Notes: generated by a model not told the origin, from the sequence alone. Numbered from the stretch's first letter, positions 37,016 to 46,729 are shown. The stretch is 64,000 bases of DNA from Veillonella nakazawae (GCF_013393365.1 NZ_AP022321.1:1502501-1566500), one strand, 5' to 3'. Numbers and translations: made by a program.

Positions 37016-37372
37016 TTAATTTGTACTAACAGGATCATAATCAGCAGGCACAGGAGCAACGATACTTACAAAGATAACATCTTCTGTCCCAGTATTTTTT
37101 GCGCCATGACATTCACCCTTTTTAGATACTATAACTTGTCCCTTTGTAAAAGGCACCTCTGTATCAGGCGTTGGATAAAATACCCCCTTACCTTGCAATA
37201 TAACCCATATATCATCAGAGTTATGATGGTAATGCTTTGGTAGGGTTTGCCCAGGTTTAATAACCCATACTGAACCACCTGTGGAATCAGTTTGATAAAA
37301 TGGAGTCTTAACAGCTTTCTCCAAACTTTCGACTTTCACAAGTTCCATGTCAAAAATACGTTGATCATTCAT
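37016..37372 (-). CDS. Small cupin-domain protein
   Basis: 118 aa from the ATG at 37372, preceded by AAAGG; a longer frame to 37420 would overlap the upstream gene and has no ribosome-binding site. One cupin barrel: PGQTLPKHYHHNSDDIW (metal-binding His cluster), then GKGVFYP, and GECHGAKNTG with the last His of motif 2. Metal-bound but reaction unknown. It follows the DUF4261-like gene by 28 bases and shares its transcript. Confidence 0.8.
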   Translation of the reverse strand: MNDQRIFDMELVKVESLEKAVKTPFYQTDSTGGSVWVIKPGQTLPKHYHHNSDDIWVILQGKGVFYPTPDTEVPFTKGQVIVSKKGECHGAKNTGTEDVIFVSIVAPVPADYDPVSTN

Positions 37373-37400
37373 AATGCTCACACCTTTCATCGATTTACAA

Positions 37401-38276
37401 CTAGCGAGTTCCAGATGCATATTCGCCCATATTAATATCTATAACAGTTCGAAGAGGTTGAATCAAGGAATCCTCATACTGAACCGCCCATTTAATATCT
37501 GGATTCATATCTCCATTTTCTAAGCCTGCAATCGTTTGCCCGTCATCAATAGGATTATCGTGCTCAAAGATATAGTACAACACACTATACGCATGATTTA
37601 CAATCTCATCGGGATTCATACCGTGAAAATGATACTGCAAATCAGGGTAGAATAAGGTGCTCATACCAAGCGTATCAACCATCATGTCATCTGTGCCTTG
37701 AATGCTAAAATATCGCACATTTACGGCATAATAAATAAAACGAGTTACAGCTTTATCTGGATGATTTTCAATGGTTTCTCGACTTAAGAACTTACGAGAT
37801 GGACCAAAGACAACGGCCTTACAAGATGGATATAACTCTAGCAGTGCATCTACATATTTTACTAACATATCAGCCCGTTCTTTAGGCTCTAAACCCGAAG
37901 CTAACATATCTGTAGCAAATACTCTATATTGGCACTCATCTAGCAACTCATCTACATTTGGACAATCCCACACCTGACTGCGCTCAAAATCATCTAGTAC
38001 AGGTTTGTCGATTTTCTCACAATTCGTCACCATCAATGTTGGTGGAACATCGGCATCATTATCTTCATAATGAACCTTATAATTCTGAGGTGCAAAACCA
38101 GCAGATTCAGCGCCATAACTAAAGCAATCAACAGGGCCTAAATGCTTTGTGAATACCTCTACCATTGTATCGCGGTCAGGCATATCACACTGCTTCGGCA
38201 TTAATAACTCAACAAAAAACAAACCGCCAGGGCGAACAGAATCATCTGTTAAATCTTGTTTAAATACTTGGCTCAT
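37401..38276 (-). CDS. DUF4261-like protein
   Basis: 291 aa, soluble and acidic. The segment DTLGMSTLFYPDLQYHFHGMNPDEIV (in parts at about 205-230) looks like the conserved end of DUF4261 proteins, with their typical (T/D)xGL...LPDL(E/Q) pattern. Role unknown. AGGAGA precedes the ATG. First gene of a two-gene unit with the cupin. Confidence 0.6.
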   Translation of the reverse strand: MSQVFKQDLTDDSVRPGGLFFVELLMPKQCDMPDRDTMVEVFTKHLGPVDCFSYGAESAGFAPQNYKVHYEDNDADVPPTLMVTNCEKIDKPVLDDFERSQVWDCPNVDELLDECQYRVFATDMLASGLEPKERADMLVKYVDALLELYPSCKAVVFGPSRKFLSRETIENHPDKAVTRFIYYAVNVRYFSIQGTDDMMVDTLGMSTLFYPDLQYHFHGMNPDEIVNHAYSVLYYIFEHDNPIDDGQTIAGLENGDMNPDIKWAVQYEDSLIQPLRTVIDINMGEYASGTR

Positions 38277-38404
38277 ATTCTCTCCTAAAGTTAAAAATTA
38301 ATGTAAAACAAAGCCCTCTCTCTTATAGTATATCTAATGTTTATGAGTATAGCAATCATTTATATACATAACTACAAGTATTTTCGATTATTTGATACAA
38401 CGTA

Positions 38405-38444
38405 AAAACACTCTCTACAGTCCGAAGACCATAGAGAGTGTTTT
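38405..38444 (-). terminator. Terminator after citF
   Basis: AAAACACTCTCTA / TAGAGAGTGTTTT with inner GTC-TTCG-GAC closure on the minus strand; starts eight bases past the citF stop and is followed by TACGTTGT. Confidence 0.8.
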
Positions 38445-38452
38445 AATTTTAA

Positions 38453-40000
38453 TTATAGAGGTTTGCGAACCACGTCGATAATAGAGCCATCGCGGTATTC
38501 TACGATTGCGATGATGTCTTCATCTTTGTCAGATACAGGAATATCTTGTGGTTTACCAACTAAGTCGAATGCTAATTGTTGTAATTCTTCAATTGTGTAG
38601 ATAGGCAAGTTGCTGTCTTTGAAGCGTTCAATCAAATCAGTACGAGCTGGGTTGATTGCGATACCGTATTCAGTAACGAGTACGTCAACGGAGGAGCCTG
38701 GTGTAATTACAGTAGCTACTTTATCACGGATCATTGGCAAGCGGCCGCGGATCAATGGGCAAGTAATAACTGTGCATTTAGCACCTGCTGCTGTATCGGA
38801 GTGACCGCCGGAAGCGCCCATCAATACACCGTTGGAGTCAGTCATTACGTTTACGTTGAAATCAAGGTCGATTTCAGTAGCACCAAGGAATACTACGTCT
38901 AGGTAGTTTGTAGTGCAGTCAGTCCATGGGTTAGCGTACATGGAAGCGGACATTTCGATATGTGCAGGGTTTTTATCCAAGGATGCTGCTGCAGTAGTAT
39001 CGAATGTTTGAGTATCGTAAATGGCACGAATTAAGCCTTCTTCAAGCATACCAGTCAAGATACCAGTAGCACCACCGATAGCAAAGCCACCTACTTCACC
39101 GCGTTTACGAAGTTTTTCAGCGATGAATTTCGCCACAGTCAATGGAGCACCACCAGCGCCCAATTGGAATACGAAACCATCTTTAATGATGCCAGCTTGG
39201 TCAAGGAATTCACCAGCTAATTCAGCAATTTTGATTTGAATAGGGTTTTTAGTGAAACCTACCGCACCAGAAGCGATACCTTCTGGATCACCAATGCTTT
39301 CAACCTCAACAACATAATCTACGTCAGTTTGAGGGATTGCATAGTTGTGTACATAGTCAACCAAGTTATCTGTGATAATAACAGTCGTATCTGCATAGTG
39401 GGAGTCAACTTTAGCATAGCCAAGCGCACCACATGCGGATTTACCCATACGACCAGTAGCATTACCACGTGGGTCAGCTGTAGGAGCAGCCATGAAAGCT
39501 ACGTCGATATGAACTTCGCCAGATTCGATAGCACGAGCACGGCCACCGTGGGAACGAATCACTACAGGGCGTTTCAATACGCCTGGGTTTTGAGTCAAGA
39601 ATTTACCAAGACGATCGCGCAAGCCAGATGTTTCGATAGCTGTTACAGTACCATCTTGAATCATTTCTACCAAGAATTCATGGCATGGGGACAAGGAAGA
39701 AGACGCAATTGTAATGTCTTTAATGCCTTTTGCTTGAACGCGTTCCATAACCATTTTCATTACATAGTCGCCATTGCGCAAGTGATGATGGAAGGACAAT
39801 GTCATGCCATCTTTTACGCCAGCTTTTTCGATTGCTTCATCGATGGAAGCAAGTACTTTATTAGTACCAACACGACTCATGTGTACAGGTTTACCTGCGC
39901 GATGAGCTTTAGGTTCAATAGCGAATTCACCTTGATATACTTCGCGACCTTCTAGTGCTGGGATATTTGTTGGGATATCGCGACCTACTTTATTTAACAT
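38453..40000 (-). CDS. citF: Citrate lyase alpha subunit (citrate CoA/ACP transferase)
   Basis: 515 aa, full length. In citrate lyase this subunit exchanges the acetyl group on the acyl carrier for citrate, giving citryl-ACP and acetate. Typical segments: HHHLRNGDYVM, SHGGRARAIESGEV, TADPRGNATGR, QLGAGGAPL and the terminal GIAINPARTDL. Overlaps the end of citE by 11 bases. See citD: the carrier protein of this operon lacks the normal attachment serine, so this subunit may act on free CoA esters. Confidence 0.93.
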   Translation of the reverse strand: MLNKVGRDIPTNIPALEGREVYQGEFAIEPKAHRAGKPVHMSRVGTNKVLASIDEAIEKAGVKDGMTLSFHHHLRNGDYVMKMVMERVQAKGIKDITIASSSLSPCHEFLVEMIQDGTVTAIETSGLRDRLGKFLTQNPGVLKRPVVIRSHGGRARAIESGEVHIDVAFMAAPTADPRGNATGRMGKSACGALGYAKVDSHYADTTVIITDNLVDYVHNYAIPQTDVDYVVEVESIGDPEGIASGAVGFTKNPIQIKIAELAGEFLDQAGIIKDGFVFQLGAGGAPLTVAKFIAEKLRKRGEVGGFAIGGATGILTGMLEEGLIRAIYDTQTFDTTAAASLDKNPAHIEMSASMYANPWTDCTTNYLDVVFLGATEIDLDFNVNVMTDSNGVLMGASGGHSDTAAGAKCTVITCPLIRGRLPMIRDKVATVITPGSSVDVLVTEYGIAINPARTDLIERFKDSNLPIYTIEELQQLAFDLVGKPQDIPVSDKDEDIIAIVEYRDGSIIDVVRKPL

Positions 40001-40955
40001 CGTATTCTGCTCCTTCCTCTAATTCAACTTTAATGCCTGCTGCACGTGCTTTATCAACAACGCGTTGTGCACGAACTACGATAGGACCATCGATCATTTT
40101 ACCATCTACAGAGATTACACCTTTGTTGTTGCGCAATGCATCTGCGTAGCTGTTCAATACCTTAACGGAGTGAGCGATTTCTTTTTCGTCAGGAGTGAAT
40201 ACTTCGTGAATAATTTTGATTTGGCTTGGGTGGATACAAGATTTGCCATCGTAACCCAACGCTTTAATGAATTCAACTTCTTCGCGGAAGCCTTGTGGGT
40301 CTTTCACGTCAGAGAATACAGTATCAATTACGCGGATACCTGCTTCACGTGCTGCGTGAAGAATTGTTTGACGAGCGAACAATAATTCAACAGCTGGTTT
40401 ATGTTTACCTGTACGAAGGTCAGCACGGTAGTCTTCAGCACCAAGAGCGATAGCAACTACGCGAGGGCCATGGCAGATTTCACGAACATTGTACAAGCCA
40501 CGAACAGATTCGATAGCTACGATAATATTGATTGTACCTTCTGGCCAACCATTAGCTTTTTCTACTTCTTCAATTTTCTTCGCTACGATTTCAACTTCAG
40601 ACACGTCTTCCGTTTTAGGTAAACGAATCATATCAGGTTTAGCTGGAACAATTACATCAAGATCGTCATAGCCATAAGGAGTTTGTGTAGGATGGTTGAT
40701 ACGAACAACTGTTTCTGCGCGGAATTTGCGAGATTTCAATGCTTCTGCAGTTAAAAGACGAGCTGTATCTTTTTCTGTAATAGGCACGGAATCTTCGATA
40801 TCAATCATGATGGAGTCAGCACCATGAATATCAGCACTGTTAATCATTTTAGGTGTATTACCAGGTACGAACATCATGGAACGAGACAAGCGTTTTTTAG
40901 CAGCCTCTGTTAATGGATTTGTTTTAACTTCTGGGAATGTTTTATCGTTAGCCAT
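39990..40955 (-). CDS. citE: Citrate lyase beta subunit (citryl lyase)
   Basis: 321 aa HpcH/HpaI-family TIM barrel. It cleaves citryl-thioester to oxaloacetate and acetyl-thioester. MFVPGNTPKMI (substrate phosphate/CoA site), MIDIEDSVP (metal ligand region), VRINHP, VAIESVRGLYN and ALGAEDYRADL are in place, and GKSCIHPSQI near the C-terminus is typical. Its ATG overlaps the citD stop (TAATG). Confidence 0.93.
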   Translation of the reverse strand: MANDKTFPEVKTNPLTEAAKKRLSRSMMFVPGNTPKMINSADIHGADSIMIDIEDSVPITEKDTARLLTAEALKSRKFRAETVVRINHPTQTPYGYDDLDVIVPAKPDMIRLPKTEDVSEVEIVAKKIEEVEKANGWPEGTINIIVAIESVRGLYNVREICHGPRVVAIALGAEDYRADLRTGKHKPAVELLFARQTILHAAREAGIRVIDTVFSDVKDPQGFREEVEFIKALGYDGKSCIHPSQIKIIHEVFTPDEKEIAHSVKVLNSYADALRNNKGVISVDGKMIDGPIVVRAQRVVDKARAAGIKVELEEGAEYDVK

Positions 40956-41224
40956 TATGCTTTGCTCCCCCTTTCCAATGCGCCTAATACGCGAGCTTTA
41001 ATTGTGTAATCCCAAGCATTTTTATCTTGTACGATTACTTTTACGCCGTCAAAACCAGCTTCTTTAACTGTGTTTAAAACAACGGATTTAATTTGGTCGC
41101 CGTATTGACGGATAACTTTGGATGTTAATTCAATTTCGATACCGCTAGCAATCGGTTCAACCGTTACTAATGCATCATTTTTTTCGTCGAAGCCAGCTTG
41201 TGCAGCTTTTACTAATTGTGCCAT
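40955..41224 (-). CDS. citD: Citrate lyase gamma subunit (acyl carrier-like), no canonical serine
   Basis: 89 aa from the ATG at 41224 (AAAGGA upstream). CitD normally carries phosphoribosyl-dephospho-CoA on a serine in the motif ESSD (Ser14 in Klebsiella). Aligning without gaps through GIEIELTSKVIRQYGDQI gives EKND here, so the carrier serine is replaced by Lys15, and the second serine by Asn16. The rest of the fold, including VIVQDKNAWDYTIKARV, is well kept. The frame is intact. Either the protein is a structural remnant or the complex works without a covalently bound prosthetic group. Confidence 0.85.
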   Translation of the reverse strand: MAQLVKAAQAGFDEKNDALVTVEPIASGIEIELTSKVIRQYGDQIKSVVLNTVKEAGFDGVKVIVQDKNAWDYTIKARVLGALERGSKA

Positions 41225-41262
41225 GTTGCATCCTTTCACTAAAAAATATATCAAATGGCAAA

Positions 41263-41289
41263 GACCAGACGTGTCGCGAATGTCTGGTC
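41263..41289 (-). other. Hairpin between the DASS carrier gene and citD
   Basis: GACCAGAC / GTCTGGTC with an 11-base loop, in the 105-bp gap inside the operon. No T-run follows, so it may stabilise or process mRNA rather than terminate it. Confidence 0.5.
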
Positions 41290-41329
41290 CGTGCCGTTAA
41301 AACAATGTTGATTATAAAATATTTGGTGA

Positions 41330-42730
41330 TTAAATCATACCGATGAAAGTCCACCAAGGGATACCTACTACAAAGAGTAGAATCCAACTCAATACTGCTA
41401 AGATTGCACCAGCAGTCCACCAATCTTTCAAGTTATTGTAACCTGCAGAGTAGATGATTGGACCAGGAGATGCACCGTAGTGAGTTACAAGACCACCAAA
41501 CGCATTTGTTGCAAGCAATACTAAACCAAACATAACAGGGTTAACACCAGCTGCCATACCTACAGTCAAGAATACTGGAAGCATAGATGCAATATAAGCA
41601 GTACTGGAAGCAAATAAGTAACGAATGACAACACTAATAGCAGAAAGAATTAATACAACTACGAGTGGAGACACATCGAGGGCCAAGTTTGCTTGCATAT
41701 ATGCTGCAAGCCAAGCGAAGAATTTAGCTTTTGTTAAAGCAGTGGATAAACCAAGGATAGCACCAAACCAGATGAATGTATTCCAAACAGCTTTAGTTTG
41801 AACCATGTCATCCCAAGTGATGATACCAGCAAAGAACACAACAGTCATAGCTACTAATGCTACTGCTGTTGGGCTCAAATCAAAACCGATGGAAGGCAAT
41901 GCCCAACCGATAAGAGCAAGAATAAATACAACAGCCAAGACTTTTTCAGACATTTTCATAGGTCCTAATTTAGCAAGACCGTCAGCAGCCAATTTCTTAT
42001 TGTCAATTTTTACTGCTTCAGGACGGTCGATCCAGTAACCTACAAGTGGAACGAAAATCAACATTACAAGACCAGGAAGAGCTAAAGCCAAAGCCCATTC
42101 AGCCCAAGTCATGTTTAGACCAGTGATTTTAGTAACAAAGTCCAAGGCCAACACGTTAGGAGCCATAGCTGTTAAGAACATGAAGGATGTAATTTTTGTT
42201 ACGAAATAGCCATTCATCAAGATGAAGGAACCACCGCGTTTTGCAGTATCACCAGGATAAGAACCGATGGATTCAGCGATGGATAAATTGATTGGATATA
42301 CAATACCAGCCGCACGTGCTGTGTTAGAAGGTGTCGCTGGAGATAATACTAAATCAAGAAGTGCTGTTACATAGCCAAGACGTAATACAGTAGAGCCAAA
42401 TGCATCAATCAAATGGTATGCAACGCGGTGACCAAGACCAGTTTTACCAAACGCAACACTCAAGGAGAACGCAGCGATGATCATCCACAATGCTGTGGAG
42501 CCATAACCTACCAAGATATCTTTTGCATTATCCAAGAATAATGCAGAAGCAGATAATACAGCTAATAAAATAATTTGAATTGGGTATGGTTTTAAAATCA
42601 AACCTACGATACCTGCAATGTAGAAGCCTAAGAGGCGCCACGCTTCCGCAGAGAGCCCTTCTGGTGGAGTTGTAAACCAGAGGATAATTGGAATTAGCAC
42701 GATAAGTGCTAGTTTTAAGAATTTTTCCAT
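41330..42730 (-). CDS. DASS-family dicarboxylate/citrate carrier (CitT-like)
   Basis: 466 aa, about 12 spans, SLC13/DASS family. The first SNT signature is in SPATPSNTARAAG; the second half-site reads LLATNAFGGLVTHYG. This CitT/TtdT/2-oxoglutarate-malate branch exchanges citrate, tartrate, malate or succinate. Position directly upstream of citDEF argues for citrate or a close analogue, with succinate or acetate as possible counter-ion. GAAAGGA precedes the ATG. Confidence 0.88.
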   Translation of the reverse strand: MEKFLKLALIVLIPIILWFTTPPEGLSAEAWRLLGFYIAGIVGLILKPYPIQIILLAVLSASALFLDNAKDILVGYGSTALWMIIAAFSLSVAFGKTGLGHRVAYHLIDAFGSTVLRLGYVTALLDLVLSPATPSNTARAAGIVYPINLSIAESIGSYPGDTAKRGGSFILMNGYFVTKITSFMFLTAMAPNVLALDFVTKITGLNMTWAEWALALALPGLVMLIFVPLVGYWIDRPEAVKIDNKKLAADGLAKLGPMKMSEKVLAVVFILALIGWALPSIGFDLSPTAVALVAMTVVFFAGIITWDDMVQTKAVWNTFIWFGAILGLSTALTKAKFFAWLAAYMQANLALDVSPLVVVLILSAISVVIRYLFASSTAYIASMLPVFLTVGMAAGVNPVMFGLVLLATNAFGGLVTHYGASPGPIIYSAGYNNLKDWWTAGAILAVLSWILLFVVGIPWWTFIGMI

Positions 42731-43130
42731 GTTTATTCCTTTCTTAAAAACATAGGCATGTATATCATCCTAACACTCCCCTAAAGATTCGTGATACGCG
42801 ACTATCATCTATTGAACTCTAGGAGTCTTTGTCTACACTCATTATATATGCTAAAAAGAATTATGAATAATAGATTACCTTTATAGGGGTTATAAAAACT
42901 TTTATATCTACCAATCATACTTTTTATGCATTTTGAGCATAGATTTACAGCCCAAAATGAAAAAAGTGCATGTATACGTCCCCAAAGGGGGTATACATGC
43001 ACTTACATGGTACTGCCTTGCTCTTTCGAGACACTTTCATTATGAGATATTATATCGAAAAAGTCCAATGCTGAAATAGCATGGATAAACAGTGATACAA
43101 TCTCATAGATTCTCTTTATCTCAAGGATTC
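42731..43130. promoter_or_regulatory. Control region of the carrier-citDEF operon
   Basis: 400 bp without a gene. From right to left: the terminator of the LysR gene (42964-43006), a palindrome TTATAAAAACTTTTATAT at 42890-42907 and a nearby AACCCC/GGTAAT dyad that suit a LysR site, then a candidate -10 TATAAT (minus strand, near 42843-42848) with a poor -35, and a leader of about 110 nt. The stretch right of 43010 shows nothing else. Confidence 0.45.
42964..43006 (-). terminator. Terminator after the cit LysR gene
   Basis: Very long stem AAGTGCATGTATAC / GTATACATGCACTT extended by CCCC / GGGG around AAA, followed by TTTTTTCATTTT on the minus strand. Confidence 0.85.
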
Positions 43131-44042
43131 TTATGATTTATATTCTCTAAAAATACTATCATCTACAACAGTGTGTTCTTTGTAGTAATTGCGGACATAC
43201 TCGATAAAGGTCTTTACTACTACTAGATTTTCCGCATCCTTTGTGTACACCATGTTCGTATCGCGACTAATGTACTTACCATCTTTACTACGCAATGGAC
43301 TCACATAGATATCTCTATCCTTACAAGATCCAAGTCCCATATAAGTTAAGATAGACCAACCAAGACCGGCGCGCACAAAGTGACGACATGTACTCATAGA
43401 GTTTACATCCATCGCAACACTCGGTGGTTCTTCAAAATGTTCGGCACACCATGTTTCAATGATATTAGCTACGGATGCATCAGTTTGATACTTAATAAAT
43501 GGTACCTTCTCAAGTGATTCAGGTGGCACTAATTCTTTATAAACTAAGCAATACGGTTCTTCTAATAGCAATTCAGACTTACCGGACACATCATAGCCAC
43601 CACGAGCAAAGGCAACCATACAATCACCAGTATTAAACATCTTAACCACTTGATGGCTGAAAGCAGTTTTAACTTGAATATGCACATCAGGGTATTGTTC
43701 CCGGAAGGATTTCAATAAGGCTGGTAATTCATAGTCTGCAAAGTTGATAGATGACGCAATTTTCAAAGTCCCTTGAATCTTACCAGACGCTGAGTTCATG
43801 GCATTTTCTAAAGCCTCTTGATCTTGCATCATTCTCTTACAGTAGTCATAAAATATCTCGCCTTGAGCCGTAAGAGCAAGCCCTTCAGCAGTACGCAACA
43901 ACAGAGAATGGCCCAAGGCTTTTTCCATATGGCGCAACCGATAGCTCAATGCCGGTTGTGATAAAAATAATTTTTCTGCAGCCCTTGAAATGTTGCCTTC
44001 ATCGACAACAGTCACAAAGGTTTGCCATTCTCTATCGTCCAT
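43131..44042 (-). CDS. LysR-family regulator, probable cit operon regulator
   Basis: 303 aa: N-terminal winged helix (1-60, ISRAAEKLFLSQPALSYRLRHME) and a sensor domain (about 90-290). It lies just upstream of the carrier-citDEF operon in the same direction, so it could regulate it, although the usual divergent layout is absent and its own terminator separates them. It starts 11 bases after the BI-1 gene, and GGAG is present before the ATG. Confidence 0.85.
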   Translation of the reverse strand: MDDREWQTFVTVVDEGNISRAAEKLFLSQPALSYRLRHMEKALGHSLLLRTAEGLALTAQGEIFYDYCKRMMQDQEALENAMNSASGKIQGTLKIASSINFADYELPALLKSFREQYPDVHIQVKTAFSHQVVKMFNTGDCMVAFARGGYDVSGKSELLLEEPYCLVYKELVPPESLEKVPFIKYQTDASVANIIETWCAEHFEEPPSVAMDVNSMSTCRHFVRAGLGWSILTYMGLGSCKDRDIYVSPLRSKDGKYISRDTNMVYTKDAENLVVVKTFIEYVRNYYKEHTVVDDSIFREYKS

Positions 44043-44053
44043 ACAATCTCCTT

Positions 44054-44797
44054 TTATCGCTTATTGCCAAAGATGCGCAATAAGGATAAGAATAAGTTAA
44101 TGAAATCTAAGTATAGGCTCAAAGCACCTGTGATTTCAATGCGGTCTAAAATGGTTTCATCCTCCAAGAGCGCTACTTGTGTCACATTATTTTTAATGCG
44201 GTTCACATCGATAGCTGTAAAGATGGAGAATACTACAACCCCTACATAACCTAGAACTAAGCTAACAGTGTCGCTAAAGCCACTGAGTACAGCCCAGTTA
44301 AAATAACGAGCCCCTATCATCACAAAAGATACGATAATCATACCAAGTAAGGCAGCCATTACATATGGTGTTAGGGATGACAAATTACGTTTCGTAGTAG
44401 CCCCTACCACGGCAAAGCCGATGAAGAACGCTAACGTGCCGATTAACGCTGGAATAACTACTTCAAATACATTATATCTCAAGGATATAAGTGTTAATGT
44501 AAGACCATTCAATGCACTATAGAGGAAAAACATGCCTTTTAAAGTCATAACATTGGCAGTATACGCACGAGCACTAAATAGGAATACTACGCCTAGTTCA
44601 ACTAATAGAATAATATTAAAGTTTTGGTATGCAAACCGTAACCAATCAGGATTTGCCAACGCGGCCACTCCAACACCGATAGTTGTGAGTAAACCGACAA
44701 CCATCCACAAGAAGGAGCCTTTTAATCGTTGTGATACGATACTTTCAACCTGTGCAACCTCAGCTGCAGTTGGCCCTGTTACATTATATGGATTCAT
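44054..44797 (-). CDS. Bax inhibitor-1 family membrane protein
   Basis: 247 aa with seven spans between about 28 and 242. YbhL/YccA/YetJ-like; the conserved GFSDTVSLVLGYVGVVVFSIFTAID region and the C-terminal ITGALSLYLDFINLFLSLLRIFGN are clear. Bacterial members such as YetJ act as pH-dependent calcium leaks; others modulate FtsH. First gene of a two-gene unit with the LysR regulator; AAGGAGG precedes the ATG. Confidence 0.88.
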   Translation of the reverse strand: MNPYNVTGPTAAEVAQVESIVSQRLKGSFLWMVVGLLTTIGVGVAALANPDWLRFAYQNFNIILLVELGVVFLFSARAYTANVMTLKGMFFLYSALNGLTLTLISLRYNVFEVVIPALIGTLAFFIGFAVVGATTKRNLSSLTPYVMAALLGMIIVSFVMIGARYFNWAVLSGFSDTVSLVLGYVGVVVFSIFTAIDVNRIKNNVTQVALLEDETILDRIEITGALSLYLDFINLFLSLLRIFGNKR

Positions 44798-44834
44798 ACT
44801 ATCCCTCCTTATATTTAATTATCTTTTACTAAAA

Positions 44835-46583
44835 CTAGCGAGCGTTAGCAATACCTGCAAATACCTTACCACGTTCACCGTCGATAGTTACCTCTTGACC
44901 TTCAAGGAGTACGTCATGAGCGTTTTTAGCACCTAAGATTACAGGAATACCATAGGTAATGCCAGCAATAGCACTATCAGAGGTATAACCGTCTTCAACA
45001 GCGATAATGCCGCCTGCACGTTTAGCAATAGCCATCAATTCAGGCTCCATTGTCCCCACCACAAGGATGTCGCCGTCTTTGAAGCTTTCATAATTGCCCT
45101 TATGATTAGCTGCAATGAATACAGTACCTGTAACGGATTTACGCAAAATACCATTACCAGATAAGAGTACTTGGCCTGCAATATGAACGCGAATCATATT
45201 TGTAGTCCCTGTAGCACCAGATGGTACGCCAGCAGTTACGACTACAAGATCACCAGACTCAATCGCACCTGTGCCAAGAGCACCTGTAATCGCTTGTTTA
45301 ACCATTTCATCAGAGTTAACAATTTCATGGCCTTTAATAGCCTCTACGCCCCAGCATAATTGCATGCGGCGAATTGTTTCTTCATGCGGTGTTACAGCAA
45401 TAATTTTGCAAGCCGGACGATGTCGAGCAGTGCTAATTGCAGTATGACCAGATTCAGTACATGTCAAAATAGCAGCTGCCCCAAGGTTTTGAGCGATGCG
45501 CACGCTTGCTAAACATACAGCACTGGTAGTCGTCATATCCACATCTTGACGAGCACGACTTTTACTATCGTAAATAGCAGCTTGTTCTGTTACCTCAGCA
45601 ATACGTGTCATAGTCGTAACCGCCTCTACTGGGTAAGCACCATTTGCAGTTTCACCAGACAACATGATCGCATCCGTACCATCTAAGATGGCATTGGCTA
45701 CGTCACTTGCTTCCGCCCGTGTAGGACGTGGATTTTGAATCATGGACTCTAGCATTTGGGTTGCCGTAATAACTGGTTTACCCAAGTCATTACATTTTTC
45801 GATCATCATTTTTTGAAGTACTGGTACCTCTTCGGCAGGGATTTCTACACCGAGGTCACCGCGAGCAACCATGAGGCCGTCTGCTACGTCCAAAATTTCA
45901 TCGATATTTTTAACGCCTTCAGCATTTTCAATTTTTGCAATAATCTTGATATCTTTTTTCTCAGACTCAAGGATGCGGCGGATGGCTACAATGTCTTTAC
46001 CACGTTGCATAAAGGATGCGGCTACAAAGTCTACACCTTGTTGACAGCCAAAGCGCAAGTCTGCTTCGTCCTGTTCAGATACAGGAGGCAAGCTAAGCGC
46101 TACACCTGGTACAGCCACCCGTTTACGGTTACCTATTTCACCACTGTTTTGAACGGTAGTAATGATGTTATTCCCTTCGATAGCATCGATGTTAAGTGTT
46201 ACAAGACCATCAGCCAAGAGGATTTTATCCCCAACGGACACGTCGCCTACAAGACCTTTGTGGTTTACGGAGCTAATCTCTTTTGTGCCTTCCACATCAT
46301 CTGTAGTCAACGTAAATTGTTGACCTGCCTCAAGGAATACCTTCCCCTCTTTAAATAGGCCAAGACGAACCTCAGGGCCCTTCGTATCGAGCAATAATGC
46401 GATTGGTTTATTAACAATCATCGCCGCATCGCGCACCATTTGCATGCGCTCTGCTTGCTCTTCATGAGATCCGTGAGAAAAATTGAAACGAGCCACATTC
46501 ATGCCCGCTCGCATCATATCTTCTAAAATACCAAATTTATCCGTTCCCGGACCTACAGTACATACGATTTTTGTACGTTTCAT
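44835..46583 (-). CDS. pyk: Pyruvate kinase with C-terminal extension
   Basis: 582 aa from the ATG at 46583, preceded by AGGAGG; a 30-residue upstream extension has no homology. It converts PEP and ADP to pyruvate and ATP. RTKIVCTVGP, ARFNFSHG, LLDTKGPEVR, KIENAEGVKN, VARGDLGVEI and ATQMLESM are family signatures. After about residue 475 there is an extra domain like the PEP-utilising mobile domain (TVFIAANHKG, ITYGIPVILG), as in Bacillus-type enzymes. Confidence 0.95.
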   Translation of the reverse strand: MKRTKIVCTVGPGTDKFGILEDMMRAGMNVARFNFSHGSHEEQAERMQMVRDAAMIVNKPIALLLDTKGPEVRLGLFKEGKVFLEAGQQFTLTTDDVEGTKEISSVNHKGLVGDVSVGDKILLADGLVTLNIDAIEGNNIITTVQNSGEIGNRKRVAVPGVALSLPPVSEQDEADLRFGCQQGVDFVAASFMQRGKDIVAIRRILESEKKDIKIIAKIENAEGVKNIDEILDVADGLMVARGDLGVEIPAEEVPVLQKMMIEKCNDLGKPVITATQMLESMIQNPRPTRAEASDVANAILDGTDAIMLSGETANGAYPVEAVTTMTRIAEVTEQAAIYDSKSRARQDVDMTTTSAVCLASVRIAQNLGAAAILTCTESGHTAISTARHRPACKIIAVTPHEETIRRMQLCWGVEAIKGHEIVNSDEMVKQAITGALGTGAIESGDLVVVTAGVPSGATGTTNMIRVHIAGQVLLSGNGILRKSVTGTVFIAANHKGNYESFKDGDILVVGTMEPELMAIAKRAGGIIAVEDGYTSDSAIAGITYGIPVILGAKNAHDVLLEGQEVTIDGERGKVFAGIANAR

Positions 46584-46729
46584 CTTTCCTCCTATGAAAG
46601 CAATTTCTATATTGAATCTTTCATTTATTATTGTAGTAATATTGGTGAAAGCTAGCTGTGCTTCACGCAACATAAGTTATTAAGTAGTAAATATATTTAT
46701 TCGTGCCTTAATATCTACTTATGCATATA

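Noticed and set aside
39236-39955. 239-codon plus-strand frame
   Set aside because: Antisense to citF for the same reason; no recognisable protein.
42805-43002. 65-codon minus-strand frame upstream of the carrier gene
   Set aside because: It reads through the LysR terminator hairpin and the promoter region, with no ribosome-binding site.
45756-46358. 200-codon plus-strand frame
   Set aside because: Antisense to pyk, low-quality composition.
46584-46673. N-terminal extension of pyruvate kinase
   Set aside because: The family begins at MKRTKIVCTVGP, which has AGGAGG upstream.
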